NCBI GenBank assembly: GCA_963971535.1
Contig: OZ020589.1
Coordinates: 72,317,520-72,381,519, forward strand
DNA from: Notolepis coatsorum
Taxonomy: Eukaryota; Chordata; Actinopteri; Aulopiformes; Paralepididae
Reading direction: 5' to 3'
DNA: 64,000 nt
The notes beneath the pieces were generated by a model that worked only from the letters and a program-made list of their open reading frames with translations, did no database searches and was not told the origin of the DNA. Shown here one piece after another: positions 59,014 through 64,000 of this stretch. Within the stretch, counting starts at the first letter, position 1. Every line of letters starts with the position of its first letter. Position numbers and translations under genes: made by a program.

Positions 59014-59974
59014 TTAACACTTTGATTGCCTAAGGCTAAATTCATGATATACCATAGGTTGCCAGCTCTATTTGTCTATGGAGAAGTTCCCCTTCTTTGC
59101 AGGGCTATAACTTTTTAAATTCTATTGCTAAATTGCCATTATTAGGGCCCATTCAATGTCCTATATGTATTGTTCAGGGTGTATGAACGTTAAACTTTTT
59201 CATTCACATATTCATACTAAAATATGATCTAAAGTATAAGTATGTTTTCATCTCTTTCTGCAGCTTTCTCCAGAACGTGATTTATAGCCCCAAATGCATT
59301 ATATTGATGATCAAATACAGTTTGATAGCAATCGGCGCGATATAAAAAAAATCCAACTGGACGGACTTCTGGAAGTTACTACACGTCATCTGATGTTGAC
59401 CGGATGGGCGAGGGGGCGTTTATAATTCCGTGGGCAGCGTTATACCATTCATCTAATGTGGGTCAAATGTTCATCATAGCAGTTAGTGTCGAACACGGAA
59501 ATATTACATGCTAAAACTCACCCCAGTCTCCGCGGGCCGTTGGGCGATCAGCGTGGGGTAGACAGTTTTCCATTATGGGATGTAAAAATATCCGGTCCAT
59601 TTCCAGCTTGTATAATAGTATATACGTCCAAATCATGTTGTTTATCGAGTTATTGGCAACGGATCGCTATGTATTGTGACGAGCTAGAGTGCCGGAACCT
59701 ATACCGAGTGCCCGGAAGTAATATGGGTGAACAGCACATCGTCCAAGTAACTTCCTGTTTGGCGATTGCGCCGATCGGCCACCAGATGGCGCTCTTGAAC
59801 CGCTAGAGGGTTCAGTGGGGCTTTTTGGTGGGTCTCAGGCCAGCGGATGGGAAATATGAATCCGATCACAGATTTTTGAAATATTGATATCAAAGACGAG
59901 TTACGGCGTCTTCGGCAACTTGAGCATGGCGGGGAAGGACGCCTAAACTCGTCTTCTGGCAGTTAAAGTGTTAA
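59014..59974 (+). mobile_element. piggyBac-like non-autonomous element (copy 2)
   Basis: TTAA at 59014-59017 and 59971-59974, with inner termini cactttgattgcc and, from the right, cactttaactgcc. The body matches 41657-42615 in inverse orientation. No transposase frame is intact; the open frame at 59486-59806 has no recognisable domain. Confidence 0.85.
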
Positions 59975-60067
59975 ATGTAAAGATAATGTTTTAAAAGTAG
60001 CAGCCTCTGCCCCAGCACTGTGGTTCTGATGGGGCTGTTAACCTGGTCCAGGAGGGTGATGTGGATC

Positions 60068-60648
60068 TAGGGCTGACCTTCGAAGCTTTGGCAATCGAAG
60101 CTTCGGGCCGAGCTTCGATTTTAATTCGAAGCTTCGAGAAAAAAAATATATATATTAATTATAATATATATATAATTTTTTTTATCTTATGTTGTGGGAC
60201 TTGTACAGCACTTTGGTAAACTTTGTTTTTAAATGTGCTCTATAAATAAAGTGGATTCGATTAATTAGTTTCACTCGGCTGCGCTGCCTGGGTGCAGTGG
60301 GGCTGCTCTCACAGCCAACGACATGACATTACATAATTATGTTGCAACCTTCGTCTATCAAGCAAACAATTATATTATATTTAATTTATAACTTATAATT
60401 ATATCAGACAATGCACCTACAAAAGCAGATGATTACAATTAAATTAGCCAACTTGGTAACACATTAGTCATAGCAGCATAGGCATAGCCTTATTAATGTT
60501 TTGTGTGGCGTCGCCTGTTTTGTGTGGCGTCGCCGTCGTGTACAACTCCAAGGGATATTCCCTTGGAGCTGCATTTTTTTTAACACTTTTTTACATGTTC
60601 GAAGCTCATGCCATCGAACGAAGCTTCGAAGTATTTAAGACAGCCCTA
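60068..60648. mobile_element. Miniature hAT element with intact target duplication
   Basis: Perfect 8-bp duplication tgtggatc at 60060-60067 and 60649-60656. The termini are tagggctgaccttcgaagc and, inward from the right, tagggctgtcttaaatac; gaagcttcga repeats fill both subterminal regions. Confidence 0.93.
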
Positions 60649-61674
60649 TGTGGATCCACTCACTAGGCTCCACCATCTCCAACAGCTGTAGGGGGAGAGG
60701 AGGATCAGATCAGACGGACTTCTAGGTCTTTTGTTTGCTGTGTGTGAGTGATAGGAGCCGTGTGTGTGTGTATGTGTGTGTCTTACTCTGATCTCCTGCA
60801 GAGGAACACACCATTTACAAATGACAGCATCCATAAAGGAAACTGTGATAGCATTGCTATAGCAAACTTATAAATCATCAGATATAAGATAGCTAGCACT
60901 AACGTTCCCTGTATGCAGTCTTAGCCCAAAAAGTTAAACTTTTTTCAACTGAAAAAAAAAGCAGCCTAGTCTAGACCATGGCGCTATATAGACAGTGGAC
61001 GTTAGCACTAGCTATCTTAACTTACCTAATTAATACTCCAGTCTGCAAAAATACGACACTTGGTGCTAATTCACGGAGCTGTAAACACCGGTAGCCTAGC
61101 CAAGCTCTAGTAGCCTGTAAGCTTAGCGCCGTTTAACGTTAGCTAACGTTACATAGTAGTTGGTGGACACGCAGCCTCAAGCAACAACATATTAACTGAA
61201 ATAGCGTTCACTTAGCAAGCATTATCCATGAGACATTCTGTTTTCCAACATGTAAGCTAAAACTTACCCATGATCCGACTAGCTGTCATCACGGCTCTTC
61301 CAGGGTGCTTGCTCGTGCATCACTGCTTTCTTCTTCTTTGTCGTTAGTAGTACACAGGATCGTTTTTTGATGCTTTGATCGCCACCAATGGCATACATTG
61401 TGGACTAACGTTACAGACACATGTTCGGATCGAGGTGAAGACATGCTTGGATCAACGCAAGATTGATATCATATAACCCTTACCTTGACTAGGATGTACC
61501 CTAAAAAGAATATTCCAATTATCTGATCGCGATTCCAAGTATTGATGTCCATCGTGTCGCCAACATAACCCACCACACATCATGCGTCGGGAGCATTTGA
61601 TTCTTCTCAATCCGACCGTTATAACCGCTCAGCTTGAGCAAAAAAAATAAACGACCCAGACCCATTAGATTGAC

Positions 61675-61698
61675 GCACAGATTGATTGATTGAATTGA

Positions 61699-61735
<37 letters not shown>
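61675..61735. repeat. (TTGA)n tail of LINE-C
   Basis: About 14 tetranucleotide units with one ttgaattgaa interruption; a microsatellite-type LINE tail. Confidence 0.93.
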
Positions 61736-61736
<1 letters not shown>

Positions 61737-62247
61737 AACTTTATTAACAGATTGCAGAATGGGTACAATACAGTACAGCTCAATACACACAATTGTTAAG
61801 GGGATGCAGACCAGAGAAAGACTTTCGTCTTGTTTCCACCAGGGTCCCCCATTTTCAATTCATCAGGACATATATGACATACATGACATACAGATAGTCA
61901 GTACTGCTACATCTATACATTTATGACATACCAGATTTGCAAATACAGTACTGTTTGTGATACAGAAGGAGTCAAGAAAAGGGAGTATATACATTTGACG
62001 TAGAAACTGTACATTGGAGGAGGTTGGGTGGGGGGGGTTGGGTACACTGGGATATTGACAACCATACTGGGTAATTTACATTGGAGGTGGTTGGGGGGGG
62101 GGGGGGGGGGGCACACTGTATAAACAAGCAAAACTGTACATTGAGGGGGGGGAGACTCTGTACAAACAAACAAAATTGTACATTGGACTATTGACAAAAC
62201 CATACTAGGTAAATGACTGTACATTGGAGGGGGTTGGGTTAGGATAT

Positions 62248-64000
62248 TTACAGGGGCCAGTGTTGAATTGCAGTCTCCCGTAGGTGTCTCTTGAGAGAGG
62301 TTTTGAAAGTGGGTAGTGATCCACATTCCTTTACAGCTTTGGGTAGGGCGTTCCACATTGATGTGGCATAATTGCGAAACGTGTTTAGTCCCTTATTTGA
62401 GCCGAATCTGGGTTTAACATGATTTGTGGAGCTCCCTCTGGTGTTGTGATCGTGGTATTCACTGACCTTTGGGAAGTATTTTGCCATGTACATGGGTACC
62501 TTGGTCGTGTAGTGTATCTTGTAGACCAGGCCCATTGCAAGTTGCTGTACTCTGTCATCTACTCTAAGCCATCCTAGGTTGTCAAAGTGGGCAGGGGTGA
62601 GGTGGGTTCTAGGAGTAAGGTCAAGCAGTAGTCTGACCAGTTTGTTTTGAGATGTTTGTAATTTTGTTTTTAGCGCCTTTGAGGTGCTTTGGTACCATGA
62701 GGTGCAAGCATAGTCGTAGTACCCCTGAATGAGTGCTCCTGCCAGAGTCTTCAGGGTATTCTTGTTTACCAGAGAGGAGATCCGGTACAAGAATCGAGTT
62801 CGTTGGTTGACTTTTTTTATTACATTGGATGCCATTTTGTCACAGGAGAGATTAGCCTCTAGGATGGAACCCAGGTAGGTAATTTCATCTTTCCTTGTGA
62901 CAATATTGTCACCCACTGTAACTGAGAAGCCGTCGGTCTTGCTGAGTTTGTTATTTGAACCGAAGAGAATGGACTCTGTTTTGCCCATGTGTAATGATAG
63001 TTTGTTATCAGCGAGCCATATGCAGATTCTGCCTAGTTCCGAGCTGAGGGTTTTTTCAACCTGTAACTTGTTCTTGTCAGAGACCAGCAGGGCTGAGTCG
63101 TCCGCAAACAGGAACAAGTTGCAGTCACAAGCTGACGACATGTCATTTGCATAAATTAGGAACAGTAGCGGTCCTAGTATGCTTCCTTGTGGAACACCAC
63201 AGCTCACTGTGAGAGGGGGGGATAGGGTACCGTTTACCTCCACCATCTGTTCCCTCCCCTCAAGGTAGGATTGCATCCAGCTCACTGATAGACTATCAAA
63301 ACCAATTGCTTTTAGCTTGTCAATCAGAATGGAGTGATTGACCGTGTCAAAGGCCTTTTGTAGGTCCAGCATGACCATGCCGCAGTATTTGCCTGCGTCC
63401 ACCTCTTGTTTGATGTGGTCATTCAAATAGAGAAGGCATGTGTCAGTGGAGTGGGATGTTCTGAAGCCAGATTGGAATTCGTAGATTAGATTTTTTTCCG
63501 CCAAGTACTTTTCGACCTGTTCGTAGACTATTTTTTCCATGACTTTCGAGATGGAGGTGAGAATAGAAACAGGGCGGTAGTTGCCTGGGTCTAATTTGCT
63601 GCCCTTTTTGTGCAGAGGGGTCACCCTCGCAATTTTGAAGTCCTTGGGGACGTGTCCCTGTTTTATGGAGAGGTTTATTATGTGTGTGATGATTGGGGTG
63701 ATGGCGGCTGCTGAGTCTCTGAGGAATTTGGAGGGGATGTTGTCATGGCCAGTGGCCTTGTTAGGTTGGAGGGCGCTCAGTTTATTGAGTACCTCATCTG
63801 TTGTTACCATTTCCAGCTTGAAGTCGTCCTTGCGGACCCCTAGGTTTTTGTAGTAAGCTACTATGTGTTCTACCCCATAAAGCCCTGAGTGGGAGGGTAG
63901 TTTGTTTACCAGTGTTGTGGCTATGTTTGTGAAGAAAATGTTTAAGTAATTGGCTACATCCAGCTTGTCTGTGATGAGCGTGTTGTCCGTTTTTATGTTT
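62248..64000 (-). CDS. LINE-C reverse transcriptase, partial at N-terminus
   Basis: The frame is open from the window end (64000) to the stop at 62248, about 583 codons, so the true start lies outside; the first in-window ATG used by a scanner is at 63810. Upstream of it the text reads NYLNIFFTNIATTLVN, typical of the linker before the reverse transcriptase. Counting from that ATG: NKATGHDNIPSKFL (17-30), YRPVSILTSISKVMEK (78-93), MLDLQKAFDTVNH (147-159, first catalytic aspartate), GVPQGSILGPLLFLIYANDM (205-224), FADDSALLV (235-243, catalytic pair), LSLHMGKTES and ITYLGSI, then a C-terminal LWNALPKAV-type helix. No stop or frameshift is seen, so the copy looks young. It falls in the Jockey-superfamily range of non-LTR elements; the clade is not resolved. 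The endonuclease would be to the right of the window. Confidence 0.9.
   Translation of the reverse strand, partial: NIKTDNTLITDKLDVANYLNIFFTNIATTLVNKLPSHSGLYGVEHIVAYYKNLGVRKDDFKLEMVTTDEVLNKLSALQPNKATGHDNIPSKFLRDSAAAITPIITHIINLSIKQGHVPKDFKIARVTPLHKKGSKLDPGNYRPVSILTSISKVMEKIVYEQVEKYLAEKNLIYEFQSGFRTSHSTDTCLLYLNDHIKQEVDAGKYCGMVMLDLQKAFDTVNHSILIDKLKAIGFDSLSVSWMQSYLEGREQMVEVNGTLSPPLTVSCGVPQGSILGPLLFLIYANDMSSACDCNLFLFADDSALLVSDKNKLQVEKTLSSELGRICIWLADNKLSLHMGKTESILFGSNNKLSKTDGFSVTVGDNIVTRKDEITYLGSILEANLSCDKMASNVIKKVNQRTRFLYRISSLVNKNTLKTLAGALIQGYYDYACTSWYQSTSKALKTKLQTSQNKLVRLLLDLTPRTHLTPAHFDNLGWLRVDDRVQQLAMGLVYKIHYTTKVPMYMAKYFPKVSEYHDHNTRGSSTNHVKPRFGSNKGLNTFRNYATSMWNALPKAVKECGSLPTFKTSLKRHLRETAIQHWPL

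Larger units (their letters stand above)
58667..61355. mobile_element. hAT-type element (left terminus clear, right end degraded)
   Basis: Left terminus tagggctgcaactaacgatt with repeated gtcgac/tcgatta words, the same family as the right end of 10279-11213. Later insertions lie inside it (59014-59974, 60068-60648). The part at 61000-61355 has the gttagc-rich text of transposon 5' regions. The right terminus was not found, so the end is approximate. Confidence 0.45.
58463..61650. mobile_element. Second copy of the 54773-type piggyBac-like element, heavily interrupted
   Basis: It starts at TTAA 58463-58466 followed by cactttcagtgccag. 58463-58666 follows 54773-54930 and 56695-56745. The homology stops exactly where a hAT terminus begins (58667) and resumes near 61360 with text matching 56870-57150 (tccaattatctgatcgcgat against tccaattgtttgatcgccat; cataacccaccaca). 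The right end is missing, cut by the LINE whose tail starts at 61675. This reading is an inference from the two-part match. Confidence 0.55.
61675..64000 (-). mobile_element. LINE-C non-LTR retrotransposon, 3' part; continues beyond the window
   Basis: On the minus strand it enters at 64000 already in coding sequence, has its stop at 62248, a 3' UTR of about 500 bp with G-rich repeats of the tgtacattggagg type, and ends in a (TCAA)n tail (plus strand ttgattgattga, 61675-61735) preceded by aataaagt. Its protein is unrelated in detail to LINE-A and LINE-B. Confidence 0.9.

Noticed and set aside
1-64000. CRISPR arrays, prokaryotic defence or toxin systems, viral genes
   Set aside because: All tandem repeats are direct minisatellites without spacer diversity, and every retro-type frame is a non-LTR reverse transcriptase; no LTR, gag, protease or env sequence was recognised.

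Overview
The window looks like intronic DNA of a ray-finned (teleost) fish. It is dominated by nested DNA transposons, non-LTR retrotransposons, tRNA-derived SINEs and very long micro- and minisatellites. The only host gene I can support is fbxw7, the substrate-recognition F-box/WD40 subunit of an SCF ubiquitin ligase, on the minus strand. Two phase-compatible exons (31134-31307 coding plus an in-frame upstream stretch to 31376, and 30090-30665) encode the nuclear-isoform (alpha) N-terminus. It runs from the MNQDLLS start and a basic cluster, through DEHMNRVVEDE, to a long acidic region holding MDQDSDDFEHSEES. The shared exons (F-box, WD40 propellers) are not visible, so 1-30089 is read as the following intron and the DNA right of 31376 as the intron before the alpha exon or upstream DNA. 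A 13-codon minus-strand candidate at 22416-22454 could be an alternative first exon.

Layout. 1-3540: hAT-like element (copy A) with a second hAT nested at 1076-2661. 3690-6833: stacked hAT ends, a LINE 3' fragment and a tRNA-SINE. 6834-19600: mostly single-copy intron with an intact hAT (10279-11213), three minisatellites and a full-length SINE (18381-18812). 19613-21097: hAT, then a BED-finger transposase remnant. 23174-27455: a Tc1-like element split by a LINE, which is itself split by a SINE and by a second LINE. 28575-29350: LINE and SINE remnants. 30090-31376: fbxw7 exons. 33263-35146: hAT copy B, related to copy A but inverted. 36221-38342: LINE with an open reverse-transcriptase frame. 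38808-43254: hAT transposase remnant with further hAT and piggyBac-like insertions. 43570-45116: a 67-copy minisatellite. 45975-54772: mostly unique DNA with two TA-flanked miniature elements. 54773-64000: two related piggyBac-like elements, each carrying later insertions, then a third LINE family whose open frame runs off the window end.

Six hAT insertions keep identical 8-bp target duplications (cattaccc, agccagac, atataaaa, cacaccac, agatggag, tgtggatc), two SINEs keep 13-15 bp duplications, and three piggyBac-like copies are bounded by TTAA. The order of insertion can therefore be read directly. I see no operon, CRISPR array, rRNA or stand-alone tRNA gene, and no evidence of a novel enzymatic system. 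The points of interest are the expanded fbxw7 exon, the candidate alternative first exon, the inverted repeat pairs and the depth of nesting.
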